Source: Flavimaribacter sp039888615
GTDB taxonomy: Bacteria; Pseudomonadota; Alphaproteobacteria; Rhizobiales; Rhizobiaceae
Length of the DNA: 64,000 bases
Reading direction: 5' to 3' (one strand)
Assembly (NCBI GenBank): GCA_039888615.1
Contig: JBDQQS010000002.1
The notes beneath the pieces are model-generated. The model was not told the DNA's origin and did no database searches. It saw only the letters and a program-made list of their open reading frames with translations. Shown here piece after piece: positions 37,101 through 45,200 of this stretch (position 1 is its first letter; the number at the start of each line of letters is the position of its first letter). The position numbers and the translations under genes were made by a program.

Positions 37101-38322
37101 CGTGTCATTGTCCGTGTCTGGTTCGGCAGCCAATCCGAATCTCAGCGGCCAGATATCGACCAGCGGAGCGACGTTTATCGAGGACGCCGCCCAGCTTGTA
37201 ATTCGTGACATCGCGACCACGATTGATTTCACTGCGGCCCGAGCCACAATCAGCAGCCTGTCCGGACGTTTGGGCCAGAACGGCAAGATATCCGGTTCGG
37301 GCTATGTCGACCTGGACGCCGGCGCGGGCTTCCCGGCAGACATACAGGTGTCGCTTGACGACGGGGTCTATTCCGACGGGGAGATCGTCACGGCCGAGTT
37401 TGATGCAAAGATGCACATTAACGGGCCGGTCGCCACCACTGGAGTGCTGGACGGGACCGTCGATATCAGGCGCATGGACATCACTGTGCCCGATACGCTG
37501 CCGTCTTCCGTTCCGTTGGTCGACGTCAAACACATCAATCCGCCTGCGGCTGTCGCCCGGCAGACGCAGGAAATTACGAGCAGCAGTTCGAGTTCGAGCA
37601 GCGACGATACAGGTGGGTTGCAGCTCGATCTTACAGTCAGCGCGCCAGGACGGATATTCCTGCGTGGACGCGGCATGGATGCGGAGTTTCGCGGCAATAT
37701 CGAGGTCGTTGGTTCGGTGGGCAATCCGAGCGCCACGGGTGATTTCGAAATGGTGCGCGGCCGCATCAACGTCCTGACAAAGCGTTTCGAGTTCAATCAT
37801 GGCAAGATCATTTTCACAGGCCCACTCGATCCTACACTCGATTTCGAGACCGCGACGACCCAGAGCGGCGTTACCTTCTCGGTCAATGTCGATGGAACTG
37901 CTTCGTCGCCGCAGATTACGTTTTCCTCGAGCCCGGAGATGCCACAGGACGAAGTGCTCGCCCAGTTGTTCTTCGGAAAGGGCGTTTCAAACCTGTCCGC
38001 GATCCAGATCGCGCAACTGGCCGGCGCGATCGCCGAAATCAGCGGAACGGGTGGTGGCGGGGGTCTGTTTGGAAGCCTGCGCAATTTCACCGGACTCGAT
38101 GACATCGATATTCAATCCGGAGGAAATGACGGTGAGACGACCGTCGGCATCGGACGCTATCTGAACGACAGGACCTATCTCAATGTCGAGAAGGGTCTGA
38201 CAGGGGACTCGGGTCGCGTGCGCATTGATGTTGAACTGACGGATCATCTCAAGCTGCGTGGGGAAGCCGGAATCGACGGCAATACCAAGGCCGGCATTTT
38301 CTATGAGCGGGATTACAAGTAG
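34123..38322 (+). CDS. tamB: TamB, inner-membrane-anchored AsmA/DUF490 protein
   Basis: 1399 residues from the ATG at 34123, with AAGGTAGG just upstream; a second ATG follows at once. One N-terminal helix (ILLGLCIVIIVLVAAVFGLL) is followed by a very long run of amphipathic beta strands that forms a hydrophobic groove, and the conserved C-terminal DUF490 domain (about 1050-1399: GDFEMVRGRINVLTKRFEF, LDFETATTQ, QDEVLAQLFFGKG, VGIGRYLNDRTY). TamB spans the periplasm and moves lipids or barrel proteins with TamA. A serine-rich patch near residue 1160 is unusual. Confidence 0.93.
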   Translation: MMKILTRILLGLCIVIIVLVAAVFGLLGTRPGLDLVASVVNSVASNDDQTIEITGIDGVLSGRPSVEKVTIADREGVWLTVANVEAELALLPLLTVNIQAAGLSADMIDLARLPQGNPEAKPAPSDGGGFSLPAIRADIQNIFVREIRLGEPVIGEAATLQLTGAAMLDDAPVNIAGNLELLRTDGAQGDIKADWKLAPDTNELKLDLAVSEPRDGLLARTLDIYGLPSVDARIKGDGPLDDWQSEISVSLDGEETVSGTVALSWTQDRQQVSGALAGQLARLAPQQIKPVLAGETDIKVDVTRASDNTLRIDTLSVKSQLASISASGHVLPDSDAVDMQASLEFGMPGSDVMIQLDDNASITVGHVQMTTALKGSMDDAQWRLEAAVASLSDDARSLTDLRITGSSPDINVNARSGSAVVKLDIGSLNSGQAEVADLVDGPASMTLQANLDGDRLDLQDIQFALNQIRGALKGDVDLADLSLSLALSANVAAQKEGLAHQLFGDQALDVSGNLARNGEGVLSFSNLDVKSGNLMLGGKGQLSSTALEFDGDVALQDLSALNADVAGSVQADVRLSGSPEDPSFEITARGRDVVVLENALEDLVLKAQGRNAVSDLAADIKLDGRYNKQPLSIVADVSRGSGPIPLISNLIVDIPGVTASGGLQPNADGVVTGELDVDVTALEELAPLLLRDDLAGKLTGKVVFADKNSRQTVNAKFSTDRLDAAGVVVQNMTADLNVSILPDGLGMLADVRAGQIDAQGQKITDAVVKASGDLDKMPLSISANVADSPVRVSGWVSMVDNVTTIALDEAKGTYSNIPLNLTQPIEVRITGETTQLPDIALQIGQGTATISGSAGDQLAVDVKIERLPLSIIDNVAATGIGPQGTLNATAKITGASSDPTVDYRVNVESLSTEITRSIQAPALSIESSGTFASMVLNTTSRAFGGGLELNANGSVNLKGASPQLDISLQGAAPFAFAGLALASSGVQMNGVANVSLSVSGSAANPNLSGQISTSGATFIEDAAQLVIRDIATTIDFTAARATISSLSGRLGQNGKISGSGYVDLDAGAGFPADIQVSLDDGVYSDGEIVTAEFDAKMHINGPVATTGVLDGTVDIRRMDITVPDTLPSSVPLVDVKHINPPAAVARQTQEITSSSSSSSSDDTGGLQLDLTVSAPGRIFLRGRGMDAEFRGNIEVVGSVGNPSATGDFEMVRGRINVLTKRFEFNHGKIIFTGPLDPTLDFETATTQSGVTFSVNVDGTASSPQITFSSSPEMPQDEVLAQLFFGKGVSNLSAIQIAQLAGAIAEISGTGGGGGLFGSLRNFTGLDDIDIQSGGNDGETTVGIGRYLNDRTYLNVEKGLTGDSGRVRIDVELTDHLKLRGEAGIDGNTKAGIFYERDYK

Positions 38323-38364
38323 ACGGGCCGGAACAGGCATCGCCGATTGATTGGGTGTGGGGAC

Positions 38365-40083
38365 ATGATGGATACGCTTGCGCGTCGTATTGACCAGGGC
38401 AGAGGGGTGGAAAAGGCCGATCTGGTTCTGAAGGGCGGCGCGATTTTCGACCTTGTCACCGGCGCGTTCATTCACACAGATATCGCAATTTGCGGCGATG
38501 TGATCGTCGGTACATGCGGCGATTATGCTGGCGTGACGGAAATCGACATCACCGGCAAGACCGTCGTTCCGGGATTCGTGGACACGCACCTGCATATTGA
38601 ATCGTCGGCCGTTACGCCGTTTGAATTCGATCGCTGCGTCCTGCCGCGTGGTGTCACCACCGCCGTCTGTGATCCGCATGAAATCGCCAACGTCATCGGC
38701 GCCGAGGGTATCCGCTATTTTCAGGCCTGCGCCGAAAACACGATCATGGATATCCGTATCCAGCTCAGCAGTTGCGTTCCGGCGACTGCTTTCGAGACGT
38801 CTGGCGCATCGCTCGACGTTCACGATCTGGAAGCGCTCCGAAACCACCCCAAGGTGCTCGGGCTCGCCGAAATGATGAATTATCCGGGCGTGCTCGCAAA
38901 GGATCCGGTCTGCCTGGAAAAGCTGGCGGCGTTCTCGGACGTCCCAATCGACGGCCACGCCCCGCAATTGCGCGGTCTCGACCTCAACGGATATTTGTCC
39001 GCCGGCATTCGCACCGATCACGAGGTGACGACGGCGGAAGAGGCGCTCGAAAAGCTGCAGAAGGGCATGCGGGTCTTCGTGCGCGAGGGGTCGGTGTCGA
39101 AGGACCTCGCCGCGCTGATGCCGATCATCACAGAGCGCAATTCACCGTTCATCGCCCTGTGCACGGACGATCGCAATCCGCTTGATATCGGCGAACACGG
39201 ACACATCGACTACATGATCCGCACGGCGATCGCGGCCGGCGTCGAACCGCTTGCGATCTATCGCGCCGCCAGCCTGTCCGGCGCTCAGGCGCACACGCTG
39301 AGGGATCGCGGACTGATCGCCCCCGGCTGGCGGGCGGACATTGTCATCCTCAACGATCTGGGGTCATGCGATGTCGACCAGGTCGTCTGCGCCGGCCGCG
39401 TTGTCGACGAGGCGCTGTTTGCCACCCGCAGGCTTGTTCCGCCGGTGGGCCGTAACAGCGTTCACATACAGCCCGTCTCAGCGGAAGATCTGAAGGCCCA
39501 CCAGACGAACGGAACCACGCCGGTCATCGGCGTCATTCCCGGCAAGATTATTACCGAGCATTTGGAATTGCGCCTGCCTGTCGAAGACAGCAGGCCGCAA
39601 ATTGATTTCGAACAGGATGCGCTCAAAGTCGCGGTCATCGAGCGGCACGGTAAAAACAGCAATATCAGCGTCGGCTTCGTACACGGGTTCGGCCTCAGGA
39701 AGGGAGCGATCGCGTCAACCTTGGGTCACGACAGCCACAATCTGTGCATCGTCGGAACCAACGAGCGCGACATGGCGGTCGCCGCCAATCGGCTGGGCGA
39801 GATCGAGGGCGGTTTCGCGGTGGTCGAAGACGGCGAAGTCAAAGCCGAGATCAGTCTTCCCGTTGCCGGTCTCATGAGCCTTGAGCCCTACGAGACGGTC
39901 TATGACAGTCTGAAAAAACTTAGAGAGGCTGCATACGCGCTCGGCACGGTGCTTGAGGAGCCGTTCCTCCAGGTCGCCTTCCTGCCGCTGCCGGTCATTC
40001 CGCACCTGAAGATCACCGACCGCGGCATGTTCGACGTCGACCGTTTCGAACTGATCCGGGAGACTGCAGAAGACGCCGGTTAG
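38365..40083 (+). CDS. ade: Adenine deaminase (Ade type)
   Basis: 572 residues from the ATG at 38365. An amidohydrolase fold: VVPGFVDTHLHIESS gives the first metal site, LPRGVTTAVCDPHEIANV is specific to adenine deaminases, DGHAPQLRGLDLN and CTDDRNPLD add further ligands. The C-terminal part (NISVGFVHGFGLRKGAIASTLGHDSHN) is also conserved. It converts adenine to hypoxanthine and ammonia, and needs Mn or Fe. It follows tamB by 42 bases and may be cotranscribed, though unrelated in function. Confidence 0.92.
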   Translation: MMDTLARRIDQGRGVEKADLVLKGGAIFDLVTGAFIHTDIAICGDVIVGTCGDYAGVTEIDITGKTVVPGFVDTHLHIESSAVTPFEFDRCVLPRGVTTAVCDPHEIANVIGAEGIRYFQACAENTIMDIRIQLSSCVPATAFETSGASLDVHDLEALRNHPKVLGLAEMMNYPGVLAKDPVCLEKLAAFSDVPIDGHAPQLRGLDLNGYLSAGIRTDHEVTTAEEALEKLQKGMRVFVREGSVSKDLAALMPIITERNSPFIALCTDDRNPLDIGEHGHIDYMIRTAIAAGVEPLAIYRAASLSGAQAHTLRDRGLIAPGWRADIVILNDLGSCDVDQVVCAGRVVDEALFATRRLVPPVGRNSVHIQPVSAEDLKAHQTNGTTPVIGVIPGKIITEHLELRLPVEDSRPQIDFEQDALKVAVIERHGKNSNISVGFVHGFGLRKGAIASTLGHDSHNLCIVGTNERDMAVAANRLGEIEGGFAVVEDGEVKAEISLPVAGLMSLEPYETVYDSLKKLREAAYALGTVLEEPFLQVAFLPLPVIPHLKITDRGMFDVDRFELIRETAEDAG

Positions 40084-40098
40084 ATTTCATAATCAGTT

Positions 40099-40134
40099 TT
40101 GACCAATGCGCCCGTGTAGGAACAAAAAGAGAAC
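40099..40134 (+). promoter_or_regulatory. LexA (SOS) box of the alphaproteobacterial type with an upstream -35
   Basis: GAAC at 40120-40123, seven bases, then GAAC at 40131-40134 is an exact match to the alphaproteobacterial LexA operator (GAAC-N7-GAAC, the reverse of GTTC-N7-GTTC). TTGACC at 40099-40104 lies 15 bases upstream, so the box sits where the -10 would be, as in SOS promoters. No recognisable gene follows: the only in-frame start gives 23 codons (40197-40268). The site lies between two convergent genes. Confidence 0.65.
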
Positions 40135-40196
40135 ATCGTTGCTGCATTTTCCGCTCGTCTGTGCTACAAGAAGGGCGTTGGAATTTGCCTGCAGCC

Positions 40197-40268
40197 ATGC
40201 GCTTGATGCCTGAAAACGCGGATTCCCGAAACAAAGCCAGATCTCGTTTTCGCATGGAATTGGCGTAG
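40197..40268 (+). other. Possible 23-codon ORF downstream of the LexA box
   Basis: It starts MRLMPENADSR and ends RMELA, basic, without a membrane segment. The ribosome site is poor. It may be the eroded start of a lost SOS gene, a real small protein, or chance; I list it only because of the promoter-like element 65 bases upstream. Confidence 0.2.
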
Positions 40269-40311
40269 AATTTTATAAATAACAATAAAAACAATAAGTT
40301 ATTTGTGTTTT

Positions 40312-41550
40312 TTAACTGTCGGGAACGCTTTCTGACCGTTCACGCTGATAACGCCGCTCCAGCCCGAAGCAACCCCAGATCAGTCCGAGGATCAGGTAGA
40401 AGTGACGCCAGTGGTCCGTATCGATGACCGTGCCGATCAGGACATGCCCGACAAAAACGACATAGGCGCACAGCAGGAAGGGCTGCCAGGCCCGGTCCCG
40501 CAACAGGCATTTGAACCCGACGGCGAGAGTTAGGGCGATCAGCGTGAAATAGGAGGCGAAACCGATCCAGCCATAGTCCAGCAACGCTTTCAGCCAGATG
40601 TTGTGGGTGTCTTCCCCATAGATCGTGCCGAAGACCACCGGCCCGATGCCGAGCGGATGCTCCATGGCCATGTAAAACCCGATGCCGTGCCGGGCAAAGC
40701 GTCCGTAAACGGCGGTGTCATAAGATTGCACCAGTTGCGCGCGGTCGGCGAACAGGCTCGAGACCTGTTCGAACTGGAGGGCGACGACGAGCGCCACGAC
40801 GACGAGGCCCAGCCCGGCGACGCTCAGCCCAATGATTTTCATTCTGAAGGCAGGGGCGTTTTCCTTGAGGAGCATCAACAGGATCAACAGGGCGACCGAC
40901 AGGAAGTAGAGGCCCCATGCCGCGCGTGAAAACGAGAGGAAGACGCCGAAGCTCAGAACAAGAAAGGCGGCTATCCGCAAAGGCGCTGCCAAGAGCGGCC
41001 CGGACAGGATCGAGTGCAGGAGGAAGACGATTGGCAGGATCAGAAACGGCCCGAACACATTGGGGTCCTGAAATGTGCCCTTGGCGCGATCGTAGAGAAT
41101 GAAGGCTTCGCTGCCCGGTATAAGATAGAAATAGGCGGCGATACCGATGGTCGCGGTAACCAGCGCGCCGGCGAGATAGGCGTAGAAGATGGTTGCAAGC
41201 CGGCTTTCGTCCTGTTCGATGATCGCGGCGAAGAAGACCGCCGACAGCGCCAGAAACAACGATACGGCCATATATAGGACGGCGTCGAAATTGAGCTCCG
41301 CCATTGTAGTCAGCGAGAGCAGGCCGCCGACATTGAAAAACACAAGGAGAGCCAGCAGCGACGCTGCGTTGGCGGTGATCCTCAGTCCAAGGATGAACCA
41401 GACGCCGATCAGCGCCGACATGTAGAGTTCGTAGGGCGCCGGTTCGTTGATGACGAAGCCGGACAGGAACGCGCCCAGTCCGATAAACGCCTTCGCCGGA
41501 TTTATCCTGAGGACGAAACGTCGGGCCGGTATGGAAGCAGCCGCCGTCAA
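40312..41550 (-). CDS. O-antigen ligase / Wzy-like polysaccharide polymerase
   Basis: 412 residues with about ten to twelve membrane helices. The O-antigen ligase domain shows in FLSFSRAAWGLYFLSV, a large periplasmic loop with RFARHGIGFYMAMEHPLGIGP and THNIWLKALLDYGWIG. The histidine-bearing THN motif and the loop arginine are typical of WaaL and Wzy. Given its place behind phosphoglucosyltransferase and GT4 genes, polymerisation of exopolysaccharide repeats is more likely than lipopolysaccharide ligation. It overlaps the upstream gene by four bases. Confidence 0.85.
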   Translation of the reverse strand: MTAAASIPARRFVLRINPAKAFIGLGAFLSGFVINEPAPYELYMSALIGVWFILGLRITANAASLLALLVFFNVGGLLSLTTMAELNFDAVLYMAVSLFLALSAVFFAAIIEQDESRLATIFYAYLAGALVTATIGIAAYFYLIPGSEAFILYDRAKGTFQDPNVFGPFLILPIVFLLHSILSGPLLAAPLRIAAFLVLSFGVFLSFSRAAWGLYFLSVALLILLMLLKENAPAFRMKIIGLSVAGLGLVVVALVVALQFEQVSSLFADRAQLVQSYDTAVYGRFARHGIGFYMAMEHPLGIGPVVFGTIYGEDTHNIWLKALLDYGWIGFASYFTLIALTLAVGFKCLLRDRAWQPFLLCAYVVFVGHVLIGTVIDTDHWRHFYLILGLIWGCFGLERRYQRERSESVPDS

Positions 41551-43082
41551 TAGGCGTTGACCCCCTTGATCAGGTTGATGGGCGTCAGGAAGAGAATCTT
41601 GAGGTCGAAAAGCAGCGACCAGTTTTCGATGTAGTAGAGATCGAACGCCGTGCGCTGGCGGATTTTCTCGTCACTGTCTATCTCACCGCGCCAGCCGTTG
41701 ATCTGGGCCCAGCCGGTCACGCCCGGCTTCACCTTGTGACGCCCGAAATATTCCTCGACGATCTCGTTGAATATCCGGTCGTGCGATCGGGCGTGCACGG
41801 CGTGCGGGCGGGGTCCGACGAGGGAAAGATCGCCCTTCAGCACGTTGAAGAACTGCGGCAGTTCGTCGATCGAGGTGCGTCTTAAGAAACGGCCGACGGG
41901 AGTCACACGAGGATCATCCTTGGTGACCGGCCTGATCGCCGTCTGGTCCGTCTGATCGACATACATGGACCGGAATTTGTGAACGTCGATGGTTTCGTTG
42001 TTGAAGCCGTGCCGTTTCTGCGTGAAGATGACGGGGCCGCGCGATGTGGCCTTCACGGCGATGGCGGCGCCCAGCATGATCGGCCATAAAAGCAGGATGC
42101 CCAGCACGCTGAAAAAGATGTCGAATGCCCGTTTCGCGACTGAATCCCAGTCGGTGATCGGCCTGTCGAGAAGGTCGAGCAACTGCACCGTGCCGATGGA
42201 CGAGTAGGCGCGGGGACGAAAGCGCAATTCGCTGGAATGCGCGGCCAGGCGTATGTCGACAGGCAGGACCCAGAGCTTCTTGAGCAACTGGGCGACCCGC
42301 TTTTCCGCCGTCAGCGGCAATGTCAGGATCAGCATGTCGATGCGCACGAGCCTGGCTAGTTCGACGAGTTCGCTGATGTTGCCCAGTTTCGGATATCCGG
42401 CGACGATAGGCGGCGAACGCCTGTTGTCGCGGTCATCGAAAATGCCGCAAATCCGGACGTCGTTTTCCGGCTGTTTCTCCAGTGACCGGATAAGCTTTTC
42501 CGCCGGTTGGCCGCCGCCGACGATAATGGCCCTGCGTTCCATCGTGCCGTCGCGCACCCATCTTCGGATACTGAAAGCCACGAAGTGGCGCCAGATGACA
42601 AGCGTCGCCAAGCCGGTAACAAACCATGATCCGAACCAGACGCGGGAAAAACTGGCGCCGATTTTCAGGAAGAAGGCCAGAACCGCCATGGCGGAAAACG
42701 CGATCAGCCAGCCGACGATGATGCGCGGTATATTGCGCAGAGGTGAACGCAGCGACTGGATCTGATAGGTGTCCGCGATTTGAAAGGCGAGAACGGCGAG
42801 CGCCGATCCCATAAGGATCGTAAACAGATATCCGAAGGAGAAGCCGGACCGCGGCAGGACGTAGATCAGTTGTATGGTAAGTCCTGAGAGCGCCAGCAGG
42901 CAGAAATCCACCAGACGTATCAAGCCCGTCATGATGACGGGTGAAACGCCTTCATCGCCAAGTTGCGCCGAAAGCTGCGCAGCCAGTCGCTTTACCTTCT
43001 CTCTGTCCGCTTCGCCAAGCGGAGCAATGACCGGTTCCGGCGCTTTCGCGTCGTCCTGAGCGTGGATTCTATCGGTATTCAT
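41547..43082 (-). CDS. Undecaprenyl-phosphate glucose phosphotransferase (WcaJ/polyisoprenyl-phosphate hexose-1-P transferase)
   Basis: 511 residues. Four or so N-terminal helices and a CoA-binding-like region (AIIVGGGQPAEKLIRSL, ICGIFDDRDNRR) precede the C-terminal bacterial sugar transferase domain: KRAFDIFFSVLGILLLWP, GPVIFTQKRHGFNN, KFRSMYVD, RTSIDELPQFFNVLKGDLSLVGPRP and KPGVTGWAQINGWRG. It loads the first sugar phosphate, probably glucose, on undecaprenyl phosphate to start repeat-unit assembly. First gene of the ligase pair; a 155-base gap lies upstream. Confidence 0.92.
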   Translation of the reverse strand: MNTDRIHAQDDAKAPEPVIAPLGEADREKVKRLAAQLSAQLGDEGVSPVIMTGLIRLVDFCLLALSGLTIQLIYVLPRSGFSFGYLFTILMGSALAVLAFQIADTYQIQSLRSPLRNIPRIIVGWLIAFSAMAVLAFFLKIGASFSRVWFGSWFVTGLATLVIWRHFVAFSIRRWVRDGTMERRAIIVGGGQPAEKLIRSLEKQPENDVRICGIFDDRDNRRSPPIVAGYPKLGNISELVELARLVRIDMLILTLPLTAEKRVAQLLKKLWVLPVDIRLAAHSSELRFRPRAYSSIGTVQLLDLLDRPITDWDSVAKRAFDIFFSVLGILLLWPIMLGAAIAVKATSRGPVIFTQKRHGFNNETIDVHKFRSMYVDQTDQTAIRPVTKDDPRVTPVGRFLRRTSIDELPQFFNVLKGDLSLVGPRPHAVHARSHDRIFNEIVEEYFGRHKVKPGVTGWAQINGWRGEIDSDEKIRQRTAFDLYYIENWSLLFDLKILFLTPINLIKGVNAY

Positions 43083-43237
43083 GTCTCAAGCAATTCCAGG
43101 AAGGCGGACGCGCCGCGCTTTCAGCGTAGTTTTCCTTCTGTGATGGATCCTGACCACAGATAGCAGGTAAGTACGCTCAAATTAAACAGGAGCCCTTAAT
43201 TTTTGTTGAGGGCGGGCCGGCTAGCGGCAAACGTCTG

Positions 43238-44377
43238 TCAAAGACTGCAGACTTGGTAAATATTCAATATCCTGTCCGCCATTGCTGCGGAAGAGAATTG
43301 TCTCCGAAATTCTTCGGTTTCCGGCATTTCGGCCGCAAGGCGGTCCGGGTTTTTCACCCCTTCTGACATTGCCGTCGCCAGCAGGTCGATACTGTCGGTC
43401 GGAACAAGCGCCGGACTCTCCGCGCCGAGGACTTCCGGAATGCCGCCGACGCGCGAGGCGATGACAGGGCGTCCGGCGGCGATCGCTTCGAGAACGATAT
43501 AGGGCATGGATTCAGCGCGCGAGGGGACCACCACGATGCGTCCCTTGCGAAATGCGTTTCTCGCGGGCATGGCCGGCGACATTTCGATCCGTGCGCCGTA
43601 TCCGCGCTGGATGATCGTTTTCTTGTACGCGTCGGACGATTCACCATCGCCCACCATCCTGGCCCGTAGCGGTCTGCCTACAATGCGTTCCGCCATGCCG
43701 AAGGCCTCGATGAACCGGTCCGGTCCCTTCAGTTTCCGCATCATGCCGATAAACAGGAAATCAGCAGCGTCGCCGTCCGGAGCAACCGGTTCGAACTCTT
43801 CTTCGCTGACCCCGTTATGCACCACATGCCACTGCGCCTGCGGCGGTCCGACTTTCTCGGAGTAGGCCTCTTGCTCATAGCGGCTGACGAATATCAGCTG
43901 ATCGGTGCGACGTTCTAGCATGCGTTCGATCGCGAAGAAGGCACGGCCATGCAGGGTCTTCGGCGAATAGTGCAGAGACCCGCCATGCGGAGAATAAAGA
44001 CGGGCTACGCGAGACCCTTTCGCCCGTAATCGTGAGCCGATGACGCGCGCCAATGCGCCGCCCTTGGCTCCATGCCCATGTAGTATGTCAGGTTGAAGGT
44101 TGCCGATCACCTGGCCGTAGCGGTATAATGCGAACAGGTCTGCCGGGGTAATCGCGCGCCTCACAGGAAGGCGCGTTACCCCCAGTTTCAGCATCGGCAA
44201 AATGGTGTCGAAGAGAGCGTCCTCGTGGGCGCCTCCCGTAATGCTGTCGCAGACGATGCCGACTTCGTGTCCGACGGCGCTGTGATGGCGGGCCAGATCC
44301 CTGACATGCCGGAAGATGCCGCCGATCGGCGAGCGGAAGCAGTGAATGATCCTCAAGGGTCGGTCAGCGCCGTTCAT
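43238..44377 (-). CDS. Glycosyltransferase family 4 protein
   Basis: 379 residues of GT-B fold. The N-terminal glycine loop is SPIGGIFRHVRDLARHH, HGHGAKGGALARV is the acceptor-side motif, and the C-terminal E-x7-E nucleotide-sugar motif is SRAESMPYIVLEAIAAGRPVIAS. It adds a sugar to the growing lipid-linked repeat. It is six bases upstream of the end of the export-protein gene on the same strand, so the two are in one operon. Donor and acceptor sugars cannot be told. Confidence 0.9.
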   Translation of the reverse strand: MNGADRPLRIIHCFRSPIGGIFRHVRDLARHHSAVGHEVGIVCDSITGGAHEDALFDTILPMLKLGVTRLPVRRAITPADLFALYRYGQVIGNLQPDILHGHGAKGGALARVIGSRLRAKGSRVARLYSPHGGSLHYSPKTLHGRAFFAIERMLERRTDQLIFVSRYEQEAYSEKVGPPQAQWHVVHNGVSEEEFEPVAPDGDAADFLFIGMMRKLKGPDRFIEAFGMAERIVGRPLRARMVGDGESSDAYKKTIIQRGYGARIEMSPAMPARNAFRKGRIVVVPSRAESMPYIVLEAIAAGRPVIASRVGGIPEVLGAESPALVPTDSIDLLATAMSEGVKNPDRLAAEMPETEEFRRQFSSAAMADRILNIYQVCSL

Positions 44378-44383
44378 GGGCGT

Positions 44384-44959
44384 CTAAAACAGTCTCTCGC
44401 GAATATAAATTGTGTCGCCGCCAATGATCGGGTCGGAAATCGGCACGCGACCGGTTATGACTTCGCCATTGACCTGCCGGGTGACGTCGGCGTTGGCCTG
44501 GTTGGCCCGCACCGTAAATCCGCCGGCGATGGCGATTGCATTCTGCACGGTCATTCCCGGGACATAGGTGTATTGGCCGGCGGCGTTGACTTCGCCCATC
44601 ACGAAGATCGAGCGATGCCGGTCCACCTGCACCGTCACGTCGGGATCGCGCAGGAAGCCCTGGCGCAGGCCGCTGGCGATCTTGCCTTCGAGCGACTGCG
44701 CCGTCTGGCCGCGCGCGCTTACGGCGCCAACGAGGGGAAAGGCAATATAACCAGCCTGATCGACCGTGTAGGTGTTCGAGATGTCATCCTGACCGTAAAC
44801 GGTGATGCGCAGAACGTCGCCCGCGCCAAGACGGTAGGGTTCGATCACCGCTTCGTGGAACGCGTCGGGAGCAGGGCGATAGCCGCTACAGCCATATGGC
44901 GCTATCGCCAATACGGCTAGTGACGCCACTATCGCATATCTGAAACTCCGAAACGCCAT
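44384..44959 (-). CDS. Polysaccharide export protein (Wza/ExoF-like, Poly_export + SLBB)
   Basis: 191 residues from the ATG at 44959; a TTG at 44980 with GGAG five bases upstream would add seven residues. A hydrophobic signal (IVASLAVLAIAPYGCSG) with a possible but non-ideal lipobox is followed by the Poly_export domain (YRLGAGDVLRITVYGQDD, AGYIAFPLVGAVSARGQT) and one SLBB repeat (IFVMGEVNAAGQYTYVPGMTVQNAIAIAGG). It is short compared with E. coli Wza and lacks the C-terminal outer-membrane helix, as is common in rhizobial export proteins. It is divergent from the Wzc-like gene. Confidence 0.88.
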   Translation of the reverse strand: MAFRSFRYAIVASLAVLAIAPYGCSGYRPAPDAFHEAVIEPYRLGAGDVLRITVYGQDDISNTYTVDQAGYIAFPLVGAVSARGQTAQSLEGKIASGLRQGFLRDPDVTVQVDRHRSIFVMGEVNAAGQYTYVPGMTVQNAIAIAGGFTVRANQANADVTRQVNGEVITGRVPISDPIIGGDTIYIRERLF

Positions 44960-45007
44960 AACTGTGATACCTGGTGGCAAGAGTGCTCCATCCGGCCTCC
45001 TTTATCG

Positions 45008-45111
45008 AACGGTTAAGGTTAATGTCCGGTAAAACACCCCGGCTTAATTTGAATTGTCTCCGGAGGGCGCTTCTGCACGCTGGAAGCTGTTTAACGGTTA
45101 GGTTACCATGT
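45008..45111. repeat. Two copies of a 17-19 base motif in the shared export-gene promoter region
   Basis: AACGGTTAAGGTTAATGT at 45008-45025 and AACGGTTAGGTTACCATGT at 45093-45111 share AACGGTTA-GGTTA and the ATGT end. They lie in the 241-base region between the divergent Wza-like and Wzc-like genes. They look like paired operator sites; the GGTTAA content vaguely recalls CtrA half sites but the TTAA-N7-TTAA spacing is not met. Confidence 0.45.
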
Positions 45112-45200
45112 TCGTTTACGCTTCGCGGCGCTGTATATATCCGTACACGCGCGCATAGGAGCCTTGGCGGATTGCGATGGGCAGGGCAGGAGTCTGACGT

